This document shows, one piece after another, positions 1 to 7,561 of a stretch of 33,717 bases of DNA (positions are counted from its first letter, which is position 1; every line of letters starts with the position of its first letter). Location: positions 1 through 33,717 of the forward strand of contig CALBJG010000084.1 in the NCBI GenBank assembly GCA_937892865.1, given 5' to 3'. Source of the DNA: an uncultured Clostridia bacterium (lineage in GTDB: Bacteria; Bacillota; Clostridia; Oscillospirales; Oscillospiraceae). A program made the translations under genes and the position numbers. Below the pieces are notes generated by a model. It worked only from the letters and a program-made list of their open reading frames with translations. It ran no database searches and was not told the DNA's origin.

Positions 1-103
1 CCTTGACCTGAACCCACTTGCCCTCTTCGGGAATGGGAGCGGGGCCGTGATAAGCACCCTTGGCCACGGAGCACATATGCTGTACTTCTGCACTATAAAT
101 CAT
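1..103 (-). CDS. Fe-S cluster scaffold-like protein, N-terminal fragment
   Basis: Only the first 34 codons are in the window; the gene runs off the left edge. The fragment begins MIYSAEVQHMCSVAKGAYHG and continues with an alanine/proline-rich turn and a KWVQVK segment. From memory this matches the start of clostridial NifU-like 'iron-sulfur cluster assembly scaffold' proteins that are encoded beside GGGtGRT proteins. The ATG is preceded by AAAGGA at good spacing, and a consensus sigma-A promoter lies 60 bases upstream. The family call rests on a short stretch and cannot be confirmed without the rest of the gene. Confidence 0.55.
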   Translation of the reverse strand, partial: MIYSAEVQHMCSVAKGAYHGPAPIPEEGKWVQVK

Positions 104-162
104 GGCAAATTTCCTTTCTTTTCAAAAAAGTGTTTGGCTTTTTTGTGTTTTTACCGGGTAAC

Positions 163-191
163 ATTATACAAGCAAGGAAGAAAAATGTCAA
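163..191 (-). promoter_or_regulatory. Consensus sigma-A promoter for the Fe-S scaffold gene
   Basis: On the minus strand, TTGACA (186-191) and TATAAT (163-168) are separated by exactly 17 bases. Both hexamers match the consensus perfectly, predicting strong transcription leftward. The start point would be near 156, leaving a leader of about 50 bases before the ATG at 103. Confidence 0.85.
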
Positions 192-283
192 TCATTGATA
201 CCGCAACAACGCGCATTTTTCCGTTTTATTTTTTTAAAAACGGTCATAATAACAATATCCCAATAAAAAGGAGGAACAAAATT

Positions 284-448
284 ATGAATTGCAACGCAAA
301 CAAAAGCATTGAATGCACTGTCCGTCAGTGCGCGCACCACTGTGATGAAGCCAACTACTGCTCTTTGGAGAAGATCCTGGTTGGCACACATGAATCCAAT
401 CCTGCTATGGATCAGTGCACCGACTGCATGTCTTTCAGAAAGAAATAA
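284..448 (+). CDS. DUF1540 small cysteine-rich protein
   Basis: This 54-aa protein has seven cysteines (C3, C11, C16, C20, C27, C46, C49) in the spacing of the DUF1540 family, which is common in Clostridia and probably binds a metal. No enzymatic function is established. The start at 284 is supported by a strong AAAAGGAGG site; an upstream in-frame extension to 47 lacks a ribosome site and is not used. It is transcribed alone: a rho-independent terminator follows directly and the next gene has its own -10 box. The 180 bases between this gene and the leftward scaffold gene hold the promoters of both; only the leftward one is convincing. Confidence 0.8.
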   Translation: MNCNANKSIECTVRQCAHHCDEANYCSLEKILVGTHESNPAMDQCTDCMSFRKK

Positions 449-458
449 CGAAAAAAGA

Positions 459-486
459 GGTTGCGGCGCTTTGTCGCAACCTTTTT
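459..486 (+). terminator. Rho-independent terminator after the DUF1540 gene
   Basis: A 7-bp stem (GGTTGCG, 459-465, with CGCAACC, 475-481) with a 9-base loop is followed by five T residues. It sits 10 bases after the stop codon. Confidence 0.85.
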
Positions 487-522
487 GCAGTTTTTGTACA
501 TATCCTGTTCATATATCGAAGT

Positions 523-528
523 TATAAT
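523..528 (+). promoter_or_regulatory. Candidate -10 box for the LCP gene
   Basis: A perfect TATAAT lies 35 bases upstream of the LCP start codon and after the preceding terminator. No good -35 hexamer is found at 16-18 bases, so this is a plausible but incomplete promoter. Confidence 0.45.
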
Positions 529-563
529 GCCTGAGAATGTTTATTGTCCAAAGGAGTCATAGA

Positions 564-1646
564 ATGAAGCGCACCAGACAAAAACAAAAGCGTACCACAA
601 AGCGTACTGTTTTAATAGCCTTATGTGTATTGTTATCTATCATTTTGGCAGGGTTGATCGCCGTTACAATTTATGCAGATCACATTCTTGGACTGATCAA
701 TTACCGAAATCCGAACAGTACTATGGACTCGATCTCCCAATCAGAATATGAAGATTTTCTGAAAGATAACGAAAACAATGATCCAAACTACACCGGTCCG
801 ACTATGGATGCCGGCGATGTCAATTGGGCAGATGATCCGGAGTATCTCTTCGGCAAAGGCCAGGACATTATAAATATCCTTCTTGTGGGTCAGGACCGCA
901 GACCGGGAGAGACGCGAGCAAGATCCGATTCCATGATCCTTTGCACTATTAACAAAGAAACAAAAACCATTACCCTTACCTCTTTCTTGCGAGACCTTTA
1001 TGTGCAAATTCCCGGTTATGCTGACAACCGGATCAATGTTAGTTATTTTCTCGGTGGCACTTCCCTGCTGAATCAGTGCATAGAGAAAAACTTCGGTATT
1101 CACATTGACGGAAATATTGAGATCGATTTCGCAGGTTTCCAAAAAGTCGTTGATATATTAGGCGGCGTTGATGTAGAACTGACCGGTGCGGAAGCATCTT
1201 ATCTGAATCGCCGCGGAAACTGGGATGTAAATAACAGCAGCGCAGGCACCTGGAATTTAAAAGAAGGTATCAATCACCTGACAGGCGAGCAGGCGCTGGC
1301 CTATTCCCGCATTCGTAATGTGGGTGGCACCGGAGATTTTGGTCGTACTGACCGGCAGAAGATCGTTTTAAATGCCTTGTTTGCCGGTGTGCGTGATATG
1401 AATCTTACGCAACTGAATTCTCTGCTTACGCAAATACTTCCCCTCGTGAGCACGGATATGACGCAAAAAGAGTTGATCGGTTTGGTATTCGACATATTCC
1501 CCATGTTAGGAAGTGTCAAATCCCTTCAAACGGAACGCATTCCCGCAGATGGCGCCTACAAAATGACCATGATAAATGGAATGTCTGTTCTTCTGCCTGA
1601 CCTGGAGAAAAGCCGCGAGATTCTAAAAGAAATTATGAGTGAATAA
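564..1646 (+). CDS. LytR-CpsA-Psr (LCP) family cell-wall glycopolymer transferase
   Basis: This is a 360-aa type II membrane protein. A basic N-terminus (residues 1-14) precedes one membrane segment (about 15-37), then a linker, then an extracellular LCP domain from about residue 103 to 300. Visible family landmarks are INILLVGQDRR (D111), the RARSDSM block (R118-D122), SFLRDLYVQIPG (R143) and NRIN (R156); these acidic and arginine residues bind Mg-pyrophosphate and polyprenyl phosphate in the family. LCP proteins transfer lipid-linked glycopolymers onto peptidoglycan or proteins. The start at 564 has AAAGGAG upstream; an in-frame start at 537 lacks one. The gene stands alone between two terminators, so the polymer it attaches cannot be inferred from neighbours. 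Confidence 0.9.
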   Translation: MKRTRQKQKRTTKRTVLIALCVLLSIILAGLIAVTIYADHILGLINYRNPNSTMDSISQSEYEDFLKDNENNDPNYTGPTMDAGDVNWADDPEYLFGKGQDIINILLVGQDRRPGETRARSDSMILCTINKETKTITLTSFLRDLYVQIPGYADNRINVSYFLGGTSLLNQCIEKNFGIHIDGNIEIDFAGFQKVVDILGGVDVELTGAEASYLNRRGNWDVNNSSAGTWNLKEGINHLTGEQALAYSRIRNVGGTGDFGRTDRQKIVLNALFAGVRDMNLTQLNSLLTQILPLVSTDMTQKELIGLVFDIFPMLGSVKSLQTERIPADGAYKMTMINGMSVLLPDLEKSREILKEIMSE

Positions 1647-1650
1647 AAAA

Positions 1651-1680
1651 ACCCGCAGACGCAATCGTCTGCGGGTATTT
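1651..1680. terminator. Bidirectional terminator between LCP gene and lipoprotein gene
   Basis: A perfect 11-bp stem (1651-1661 with 1666-1676) has a CAAT loop. A run of A residues on the left gives a U tract for leftward transcripts, and a T-rich stretch on the right serves rightward ones. It ends both converging genes. Confidence 0.88.
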
Positions 1681-1683
1681 CAT

Positions 1684-3477
1684 TTATTGTGGTGCGATGG
1701 GTGTTCTTAAATATTGCTCCCAAGGTAACGGCTCTTTATACCGCGTTAAACGGTAAGAATCTCTGATCGCTTTACACAGAAGATCCAACTTTCCCTGCAT
1801 CGCCTCGTATTGGAATATTTCCTGATTCCCTGACATCAACGCATAACCAAACAAGCGACTTCTGTCATCCGTTACCGAATTCATTGCCTGACTGTCTGCA
1901 AAATACCTGTTTTCACCATCGGCATAGGATGAATCTGTCTGGGAACCGTAGTTAAATCCGGAAGGATTGAAACCGGTCCAGTAATCCATTTCAACAGAAT
2001 TCCCGAGAATATGACTCACCACCGGATAACCAAGCATCAGCGGGAACTCTTTTTCGAAATCTGCATCAATGGCAAACACCAGGAAAATGTCACCATCTTT
2101 ATCCCAGAAATTAATTGCTGCCTCACCATCATCGATCTGACGGACAACGCAAATCCGAACTGTATTTCTATCGCCGGTTTTACGCATAAATCCGTCAGGT
2201 AGTTGTTGCAAGGCAGTTTCGATTCTGTCAAGCATCGTCTGAATTGCTTTGGGTTGGTATTCAGGCAACAACTTATGGCCTTCCGTTACTTTCACAGCCT
2301 CCTGCCAAATGCGGATCTTAACCTCATACTTTCTATTCAGTTCATCCACACGATTTTGACACTCTGTCAAAGCAGCACTGTCCGGATCCTGTGCGGTATA
2401 CAGTTTTCCGGTATGAACGGTTTCTGTTTCAATAAGTGCTTTTTCAGAATCCCAACGGTAAAGGGTGTTATCTTTCTGTGAATTTTCTACTAACAACCAA
2501 ACATAATTGCCTACTGCTACAGTGCAAAGAACTCTCTCATCGTTTAAAGTCAACGGAGAAGATTTTACCTTACCGGAAGCCAGATCGCATATCGTCAAAA
2601 CCTGGCTGTCATCCTTTTCCTCTTTCAATAGGACACTGTTTAACGGTAATAGATTGGCAAAGACATCTTGGTTCATTGACATTGGCGCAGAGTCAAGTGT
2701 CCCAAATATTTGTTGCTTGATTACACCGTCAAATCTCGTGGCAAAATACGAATCCTGCCAAGTATCTAAAGTAAGCAGCAATTCCCCTTGACGGAGCGTC
2801 TCTCCGGTTTCGCCGGATATGTAAAGGCTGCGAGCAAAACCGTGATCATCTGTATAGGTGCATCCCAAAACATTTCCGTCGAAAGCAAATTGTTCCAGTT
2901 TTAAATCTTTGCCGGCAATTTGTTTGATCATCCGCGGAATCTGCGCATCCGGTGACAACGCACGGATCTGATTGTCGATTGCAAAGAATACATTTCCGGA
3001 TGTGTTGATAAACGGTTTCCCGCAAATCCCATCAGGCAGAACCAATCGGTTATTCTCGCGGAGTTTTAAATTCAGATATATAACTGTGTTTTCAATGTCA
3101 TCGTAATATGCAAAGCCATCTGCTGTTGCAACATAACTGCAATGCGGACTGTTCAAATCCAATGTTGTTTCTGCGCTGGCATAAACAGTACCTTTTTTAC
3201 CTGTGAGCAATGTGAGTGAAACATTCTCTTCTCCGGATAAAAGGAGCAAGTTATTACCCATTGCGCAGATCGTTGAAACACCATTATTTATCGTTTCAAA
3301 TGCCTGAACAGCGCCGCTTGTTTCTTCCTCGATAGAATGACCGGGTATGTAACACCCGGGATCGATCGTTGGCGCAGCGGTTTGCATTTGTGTCGTTTCA
3401 GTAGTTTCATCTGTCAATTGCGGCGCGCAACCGACCAACAACATCAAAGACAGAAAAAGCGCAAAGAACTTTTTCAT
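1684..3477 (-). CDS. Large surface lipoprotein with degenerate metallopeptidase-like C-terminus
   Basis: This 597-aa protein starts with a lipoprotein signal ending in LVGC, so C17 is the likely lipidated residue. Residues 40-360 are rich in short beta-strand-like repeats, suggesting a propeller-like or similar extracellular domain. The C-terminal part (about 440-560) resembles, from memory, gut-clostridial lipoproteins with a zinc peptidase signature: W500, the NPSGF block at 504-508, F-x-D, and a VTDDRSRLFGYA segment. Where HExxH would be expected there is P485-V-V-S-H489, so the first histidine and the glutamate are missing and catalysis is unlikely. It is the last gene of the XRE-headed operon, two bases after the DUF6472 stop and with AAGGAG inside that gene's end. 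Substrate or partner is unknown. Confidence 0.7.
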   Translation of the reverse strand: MKKFFALFLSLMLLVGCAPQLTDETTETTQMQTAAPTIDPGCYIPGHSIEEETSGAVQAFETINNGVSTICAMGNNLLLLSGEENVSLTLLTGKKGTVYASAETTLDLNSPHCSYVATADGFAYYDDIENTVIYLNLKLRENNRLVLPDGICGKPFINTSGNVFFAIDNQIRALSPDAQIPRMIKQIAGKDLKLEQFAFDGNVLGCTYTDDHGFARSLYISGETGETLRQGELLLTLDTWQDSYFATRFDGVIKQQIFGTLDSAPMSMNQDVFANLLPLNSVLLKEEKDDSQVLTICDLASGKVKSSPLTLNDERVLCTVAVGNYVWLLVENSQKDNTLYRWDSEKALIETETVHTGKLYTAQDPDSAALTECQNRVDELNRKYEVKIRIWQEAVKVTEGHKLLPEYQPKAIQTMLDRIETALQQLPDGFMRKTGDRNTVRICVVRQIDDGEAAINFWDKDGDIFLVFAIDADFEKEFPLMLGYPVVSHILGNSVEMDYWTGFNPSGFNYGSQTDSSYADGENRYFADSQAMNSVTDDRSRLFGYALMSGNQEIFQYEAMQGKLDLLCKAIRDSYRLTRYKEPLPWEQYLRTPIAPQ

Positions 3478-3479
3478 TG

Positions 3480-3653
3480 TTACTGTCTCCTTGCTAATGT
3501 GTAATCGTCACCCTGCCGGTAATAAGGGCAACGACTGTTTGGTTTTGATTGGATGCGATACACTTCATCTTCATCCAGATCCATCATACAGTAGTACTCC
3601 TCAAATTCTTCATCATAATCAAAGTACCAACATGTCTCACATTCATTCCACAC
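3480..3653 (-). CDS. DUF6472-like small CxxC protein, GTG start
   Basis: This 57-aa, strongly acidic protein reads VWNECETCWYFDYDEEF at its start (V is the GTG initiator) and ends in a CPYYRQGDDYTL block. Cysteines at 5, 8, 22 and 42 form a C-x2-C...C...C pattern that could bind one metal. The layout matches the small DUF6472 family of Clostridia, whose function is unknown. The frame opens directly after the stop codon of the upstream DUF1643 gene (same frame), and GTG at 3653 has AGAGG seven to eight bases upstream. Its last codons contain the ribosome site of the lipoprotein gene, implying coupled translation. It is easily missed by gene finders because it is short and lacks an ATG. Confidence 0.75.
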   Translation of the reverse strand: MWNECETCWYFDYDEEFEEYYCMMDLDEDEVYRIQSKPNSRCPYYRQGDDYTLARRQ

Positions 3654-3665
3654 AAAAACTACCTC

Positions 3666-4277
3666 TTACAAAGTATTTAAGTATGCCGTAACATCAAAAG
3701 GTTTGATTCTCTCATCCTTCCGCAAATACAGCGGATGGTGGGGATGTCCCTTCTTGCTCACTGCTCCGGCGCAGTACCACTTGGCTCCATACTGCTGCCC
3801 AATACTGACCATATCTTTTACACATTGAGGAAGATACTCTCTCTTTTCAATAATCGTACCCCATGCAGCCCAAACCGCAGGATTCTCGGATATGGACAAC
3901 ACGTATCGGAAGGCAGCCATATTTTCTTTGTGCAAAAGCAAATTGCACTGCTTTTCCATAGCGTCCGGGTCTGTTGCCCGCTGTGCGTACACATTGAACA
4001 TAATAAAACTGTCAAACCCGTTTCCCAAAGCGATCCTTTCGACCGATTTGAGTGTATTATCCAGATCATCCGGCTTTGCGGTAGACGGGTTGATACCAAT
4101 ACAGATCAGTGGATTCTTGCCTCGTGTTCCTAATATATACCGATATTCGGAATAAAAATTAGGCGCATAAATCCATTTGGATATGTCATAATCCGGGCTT
4201 TCTGTATTTGCTGCAGCAAGTGCTTCTGAAAACGTAACCAATTCTAATTGGGCCGTTGTACCTTTTGGAATATGCAT
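3666..4277 (-). CDS. DUF1643 domain protein
   Basis: This 203-aa soluble protein has the DUF1643 signatures: LICIGINPSTA near residue 60, NPAVWAAWG near 132, and GHPHHPLYL near 180. The conserved asparagine, aspartate and histidine pattern suggests a nucleotide- or nucleic-acid-related function, but no activity is established for the family. It begins two bases from the stop codon of the upstream membrane-protein gene, with AGGAG overlapping that gene's last codons, so it is in the same transcript. No membrane segment or signal peptide is visible. Confidence 0.82.
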   Translation of the reverse strand: MHIPKGTTAQLELVTFSEALAAANTESPDYDISKWIYAPNFYSEYRYILGTRGKNPLICIGINPSTAKPDDLDNTLKSVERIALGNGFDSFIMFNVYAQRATDPDAMEKQCNLLLHKENMAAFRYVLSISENPAVWAAWGTIIEKREYLPQCVKDMVSIGQQYGAKWYCAGAVSKKGHPHHPLYLRKDERIKPFDVTAYLNTL

Positions 4278-4278
4278 A

Positions 4279-4839
4279 TTATTCTCCTATCGGCGGAAAC
4301 CAGCAACTGTTATCCGGATCGTAAAAACTGCAGTCCTCTTTATTTTTTCCGGTCTGCCGCAGCCAAGCAACAAACGCAGAATCCAAAAACGGGTATGCAC
4401 CGGTCATTGCGCTGTGAAGTTGCACTGCGCGACCATCTTCCATATACAGTTCTATCACAATATTACCTGCGCTGTTATACAGTTGTTGCCCAACGATCTG
4501 CCTGTACTGATAGGTTCCGCTTTTCTTGCCAAATGTAGTCAAAATAAAACTGTCATCATCATAAAATATACCGAAAGTCATATAATAGATGACCAGCGCA
4601 ACACCACCAAGCACCAAAACGATACCGCAGACTAACATCAGAAGGCTATCCACAAACAAAGCAGCCACACCTAATACAAAAACGATCAACCCGGCGCTTC
4701 CGTACCGCTTATTCAAGCGAACAGACAGACCGGAATCGTGTTCTTTTTTGCCGCGAAAAATTTTTGTAAATCCTTTATCCACCAAAAAGCAGAAACCAAA
4801 AATCAGCGCTGCAATGACCAGCATAGGAATCCATTTCAT
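4279..4839 (-). CDS. Small membrane protein with PH-like cytoplasmic domain
   Basis: This 186-aa protein has one N-terminal membrane segment (about 2-20) and a longer hydrophobic hairpin (about 44-85). A beta-rich tail follows (about 88-165), with alternating strands such as SFILTTFG and NIVIELYMEDG; this looks like the PH-like or YcxB-type domains of bacterial membrane proteins. I do not recognise a named function. The chosen ATG at 4839 lies eight bases after AAAGGAG; two earlier in-frame methionines (4869 and 4845) are too far from or too close to that site. It lies 13 bases downstream of the cyclo-ligase gene and abuts the DUF1643 gene. Confidence 0.7.
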   Translation of the reverse strand: MKWIPMLVIAALIFGFCFLVDKGFTKIFRGKKEHDSGLSVRLNKRYGSAGLIVFVLGVAALFVDSLLMLVCGIVLVLGGVALVIYYMTFGIFYDDDSFILTTFGKKSGTYQYRQIVGQQLYNSAGNIVIELYMEDGRAVQLHSAMTGAYPFLDSAFVAWLRQTGKNKEDCSFYDPDNSCWFPPIGE

Positions 4840-4852
4840 TTGCATTTCTCCT

Positions 4853-5386
4853 TTATGCCCAAAGCACAAGATCTACCGGAACATCAAATTCCTCTGTTTC
4901 CAGTTGCGGCAGCACTTGAAAATCGTAGCAAAGCGCTACCGTAGGATGATTGGGTTCTTGCGCAAGGAATTTATCATAAAAACCGCCGCCATAACCGATG
5001 CGATGACCTTCCTTATCAAAAGCCACACCGGGCATCAATACCAACGCAGTTGGATCATCCGCCACCGGCACATCGGCGATGGGCTCCGGGATCCCCATAT
5101 CGCTGTTTTCCACAGCAGTAAGATCAGAAAGATAAATAAAGCGCATCGTATCGCCGTATACTTTCGGTACTGCTACTTTTTTGCCATCAGCAAGCGCCTG
5201 CTCCAGAATCGGGACGGTGCGGACTTCCTGGTTGTATGGCATATATCCATATACTGTTTTGGACGCACGATACTGCTCACAATCACAAAACTGTTCTTTC
5301 AGCCGTTTGCTTTTTTCAACGATTTGTTCCGATGTCATTGCTCTTTTCAGTTCCCGAATTTGCTTTCGCAACTGCTTTTTATCCAT
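4853..5386 (-). CDS. fthC: 5-formyltetrahydrofolate cyclo-ligase
   Basis: This 177-aa cytosolic enzyme uses ATP to convert 5-formyltetrahydrofolate to 5,10-methenyltetrahydrofolate, returning an inactive folate to one-carbon metabolism. A basic N-terminal helix (KKQLRKQIRELKRAM) and the signature IGYGGGFYDKFL near residue 133 identify it, together with an ALVLMPGVAFD block just before. The length is normal for the family. The start at 5386 has GGGAGG upstream and lies inside the last codons of the XRE gene (8-base overlap), so translation is probably coupled. A longer reading frame to 5458 runs into the regulator gene and lacks a ribosome site. Confidence 0.9.
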   Translation of the reverse strand: MDKKQLRKQIRELKRAMTSEQIVEKSKRLKEQFCDCEQYRASKTVYGYMPYNQEVRTVPILEQALADGKKVAVPKVYGDTMRFIYLSDLTAVENSDMGIPEPIADVPVADDPTALVLMPGVAFDKEGHRIGYGGGFYDKFLAQEPNHPTVALCYDFQVLPQLETEEFDVPVDLVLWA

Positions 5387-6041
5387 TGTTTTCCTCCCGG
5401 GGATATTTCCGGAATAACCGTGACCACAACAAGATCGCTGCCTGACCAGGAATGCCAAGCAGAAAAATCTGCCACAGTTTTACCCACAATGCAACATCCA
5501 CAAACGCCAAAACTGTTACAAACACACTCAGCAATACGCCCCACATAATAGCTGAGATCAGCATCTGATTCCAACGAAAATCTTTCCAGGCAGAACGCAG
5601 GCTTAGCAAAACAATCGCGTCTGCAGGAATTGCATAAAAGAATGCGACCCAACTTTTAGGCACATCCAGAATTGAAAGCAGCACATAGCAAAAAAGCGCT
5701 ACAAACCAAACAAGCAAAGAGGATAAGCTCAAAATGATCCGCTTATCTGCTTTACGATTCAATTTCTTTTCAACAGCCTTTTCCATTACCCTTACTACGG
5801 GTCCGGTCTGTGCTGGTAATGCATCCGGATCAACCAGGATATCATTCACCGTTACTTCAAACTGTTCCGCAATTTGTACCAGCGTCAATACATCCGGAAT
5901 CGACTCTCCCCGTTCCCATTTGGAAACGGCTTTATCAGAATAATTCAATTTCTCTGCTAACTGCGCCTGGGTCATTTGCCTGCGCTTGCGGTAAGAAACG
6001 ATGTTTCTGCCTATTTGCTTTTTTAACTTGGCATCCTCCAT
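5379..6041 (-). CDS. XRE-family regulator fused to a membrane domain
   Basis: This 220-aa protein has an N-terminal helix-turn-helix (about 9-63) with TQAQLAEKLNYSDKAVSKWERG, a typical XRE recognition segment. A short linker and basic stretch follow (about 95-102), then four hydrophobic segments (about 103-125, 128-147, 158-180, 185-208). The regulator is therefore tethered to the membrane and may sense an envelope signal directly. It is the first gene of a six-gene operon. A perfect inverted repeat overlapping its own promoter -10 suggests autoregulation. GGAGGAAG precedes the ATG at 6041. Confidence 0.88.
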   Translation of the reverse strand: MEDAKLKKQIGRNIVSYRKRRQMTQAQLAEKLNYSDKAVSKWERGESIPDVLTLVQIAEQFEVTVNDILVDPDALPAQTGPVVRVMEKAVEKKLNRKADKRIILSLSSLLVWFVALFCYVLLSILDVPKSWVAFFYAIPADAIVLLSLRSAWKDFRWNQMLISAIMWGVLLSVFVTVLAFVDVALWVKLWQIFLLGIPGQAAILLWSRLFRKYPREENNG

Positions 6042-6066
6042 AAAACTTCCTCCAAAGGATCATAAG

Positions 6067-6085
6067 TATAATTATGTTAATTATA
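6067..6085. promoter_or_regulatory. Perfect palindromic operator over the XRE promoter
   Basis: TATAATTA (6067-6074) and TAATTATA (6078-6085) form a perfect 8-bp inverted repeat around TGT. The right arm contains the -10 hexamer of the leftward promoter (6080-6085), so a bound dimer would block RNA polymerase. The most likely ligand is the XRE protein encoded just downstream; this is inference. Confidence 0.65.
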
Positions 6086-6108
6086 GCAGAATCAAACCCT
6101 CTTTGCAA
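6080..6108 (-). promoter_or_regulatory. Sigma-A promoter of the XRE-fthC-lipoprotein operon
   Basis: On the minus strand TTGCAA (6103-6108) is followed after 17 bases by TATAAT (6080-6085). The predicted start is near 6073, about 30 bases before the XRE start codon. Confidence 0.8.
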
Positions 6109-6143
6109 CAAGAAAGAACCCTCTTCCTTAAGAAGAGGGTTCT
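6108..6143 (-). terminator. Terminator after the CBS-domain gene
   Basis: A perfect 12-bp stem (6115-6126 with 6132-6143) with a 5-base loop lies five bases beyond the CBS gene stop. On the minus strand it is followed by the T-rich TTCTTTGTTG. It separates the CBS gene from the XRE operon promoter. Confidence 0.82.
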
Positions 6144-6148
6144 AATGA

Positions 6149-6562
6149 TCAATCCTCAGGAAAAAGTTTTTCCTGACAGTATTTAATAATCGCGCTACGG
6201 GTAATAATGCCAATAAAAGTGTCTTTATCGTCTACTACGGGAACAAAGTTTTGTGAACTTGCACGCATAACCAAATCGTGCATATTGGCGGTGACTTTTA
6301 CGGGTATGTAATCTTTCCTGCGGGTGATCTCCATAATTCTACGGGCTTCCGCCTGACGCATATCCATATAGCAAAGATTTTTCAATGCCCAAAGAATATC
6401 GCCCTCGGTAAGTGTTCCGCGATATTCACCACGTTTGTTCAAAATTGGAAGCGCCGCATAGCCGGAGGCTTCCATTCTTTCCAGTGCTTGCCGAATTGTA
6501 AAATCATCGAAGACAAAAGCGCACATTGCTTTTGGCATCAAGAAAAACAGAATATTATTCAT
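6149..6562 (-). CDS. Tandem CBS-domain protein
   Basis: This 137-aa protein consists of two CBS motifs (about 8-65 and 78-135) and nothing else. Landmarks are TIRQALERMEASGYAALPIL and TLTEGDILWAL in the first, and PVVDDKDTFIGIITRSAII in the second. Free-standing CBS pairs usually bind adenine nucleotides (AMP, ATP or c-di-AMP) and regulate a partner protein; the ligand here is unknown. The start at 6562 is set by AAAGGAG; an in-frame extension to 6598 lacks a ribosome site. It is transcribed alone, with a possible -10 box TATAAT at 6610-6615 (minus) but no clear -35. Confidence 0.87.
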   Translation of the reverse strand: MNNILFFLMPKAMCAFVFDDFTIRQALERMEASGYAALPILNKRGEYRGTLTEGDILWALKNLCYMDMRQAEARRIMEITRRKDYIPVKVTANMHDLVMRASSQNFVPVVDDKDTFIGIITRSAIIKYCQEKLFPED

Positions 6563-6885
6563 AACGGCTCCTTTACTGCCTGCATTGGCAGATTTCATCT
6601 ACCGTTAATATTATATCACAAATAAACAGAATAAGGATCGAAATTAATTGTAAACATTCAAATCTGCCGCCAAAAATTCCCATCGTATTTTATGCACTTT
6701 GCACAATTCAATTCTTTTACTCCGGTTTCTACATATCAAATTCGCTAATTCTACGATGAAAGGCAGGCACTCTACTGATAATAGAATTTTCTCATCTACC
6801 AGCAAGATACTGCATACAAACAACTGTAGACACGCAAAAAAGTATTCCGGTGTTACAATAATAACATAAGAAAGGTGGTATCCCT
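6563..6885. other. Intergenic region between CBS and hemolysin III genes
   Basis: This AT-rich 323-base gap separates two divergent genes and should hold both promoters. On the minus strand TATAAT at 6610-6615 is preceded by TGTGA, but its -35 is weak. On the plus strand TACAAT near 6853 is the best -10 candidate for the hemolysin III gene, without a correctly spaced -35. I see no open reading frame, RNA gene or strong hairpin in 6656-6840. Confidence 0.5.
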
Positions 6886-7557
6886 ATGAAACGCACAAAA
6901 ATCTCACAACGCAAACTCCCAGCATATTCCAGAGGCGAAGAAATAATGAATATGGTAACCCATATTGTCGGCGGTGGCATCGGCATTATAGCCTTATTAT
7001 TATGTTTGATAAAATCGATCAATTCACAAAACGCACCAGGTATCTTCTCTTCCGCAATATACGGAAGCGCGCTGATTGCGCTGTATGCTGTTTCAAGTAT
7101 TTATCACGGTTTACTTCCCTGCTTTGGCAAAAAGGTTATGCAGGTGATCGATCACTGCACCATATATTTACTCATTGCCGGTACCTATACCCCCATTTTG
7201 CTGTGCGCATTTTTGCCGGTATATCCGTCTGTCGCCTGGGGATTGCTCATACTGGAATGGGGCCTTGCAGTACTTGCCACAACACTGACTGCTATCGATC
7301 TGAAAAAATACAATGCATTTTCTATGATCTGCTATATTTTTATGGGTTGGGCTGTGATCTTCGTTGTACCCCAAACATTGGTCGTAATGACACAGCCGGG
7401 TTTCTATTTGCTGTTAAGCGGCGGGATTGCATATACCATTGGTGCTATCCTATATGGGATAGGTGTAAAAATGCGTTGGATGCATTCTGTATTTCACATT
7501 TTCGTAGTTTTGGGCAGCCTTCTGCAATTCCTTGCCATTTATTTCTATGTCTTATAA
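6886..7557 (+). CDS. Hemolysin III / PAQR-family membrane protein
   Basis: This 223-aa integral membrane protein has seven hydrophobic segments and the family's metal-site residues: H26 in THIVGG, S-x3-H with H74 (SSIYHG), D89-H90 with AGTYTPI following, and the C-terminal MHSVFHIFVVLGS with two histidines. Members are called hemolysin III or TrhA; proposed roles include membrane fluidity and energy homeostasis, and haemolytic function is not general. AAAGGTGG precedes the ATG. The gene is monocistronic and ends at a bidirectional terminator. Confidence 0.9.
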   Translation: MKRTKISQRKLPAYSRGEEIMNMVTHIVGGGIGIIALLLCLIKSINSQNAPGIFSSAIYGSALIALYAVSSIYHGLLPCFGKKVMQVIDHCTIYLLIAGTYTPILLCAFLPVYPSVAWGLLILEWGLAVLATTLTAIDLKKYNAFSMICYIFMGWAVIFVVPQTLVVMTQPGFYLLLSGGIAYTIGAILYGIGVKMRWMHSVFHIFVVLGSLLQFLAIYFYVL

Positions 7558-7561
7558 AAGC

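Noticed and set aside
222..243. Possible terminator hairpin before the DUF1540 gene
   Set aside because: The stem is almost entirely A-T with no T tract in a useful position.
537..563. Upstream start for the LCP gene
   Set aside because: The AAAGGAG site lies inside this extension and fits the ATG at 564.
4589..5548. 319-codon plus-strand frame across the fthC and PH-like genes
   Set aside because: It runs antisense to two well-supported genes, and its composition looks like a reversed coding frame.
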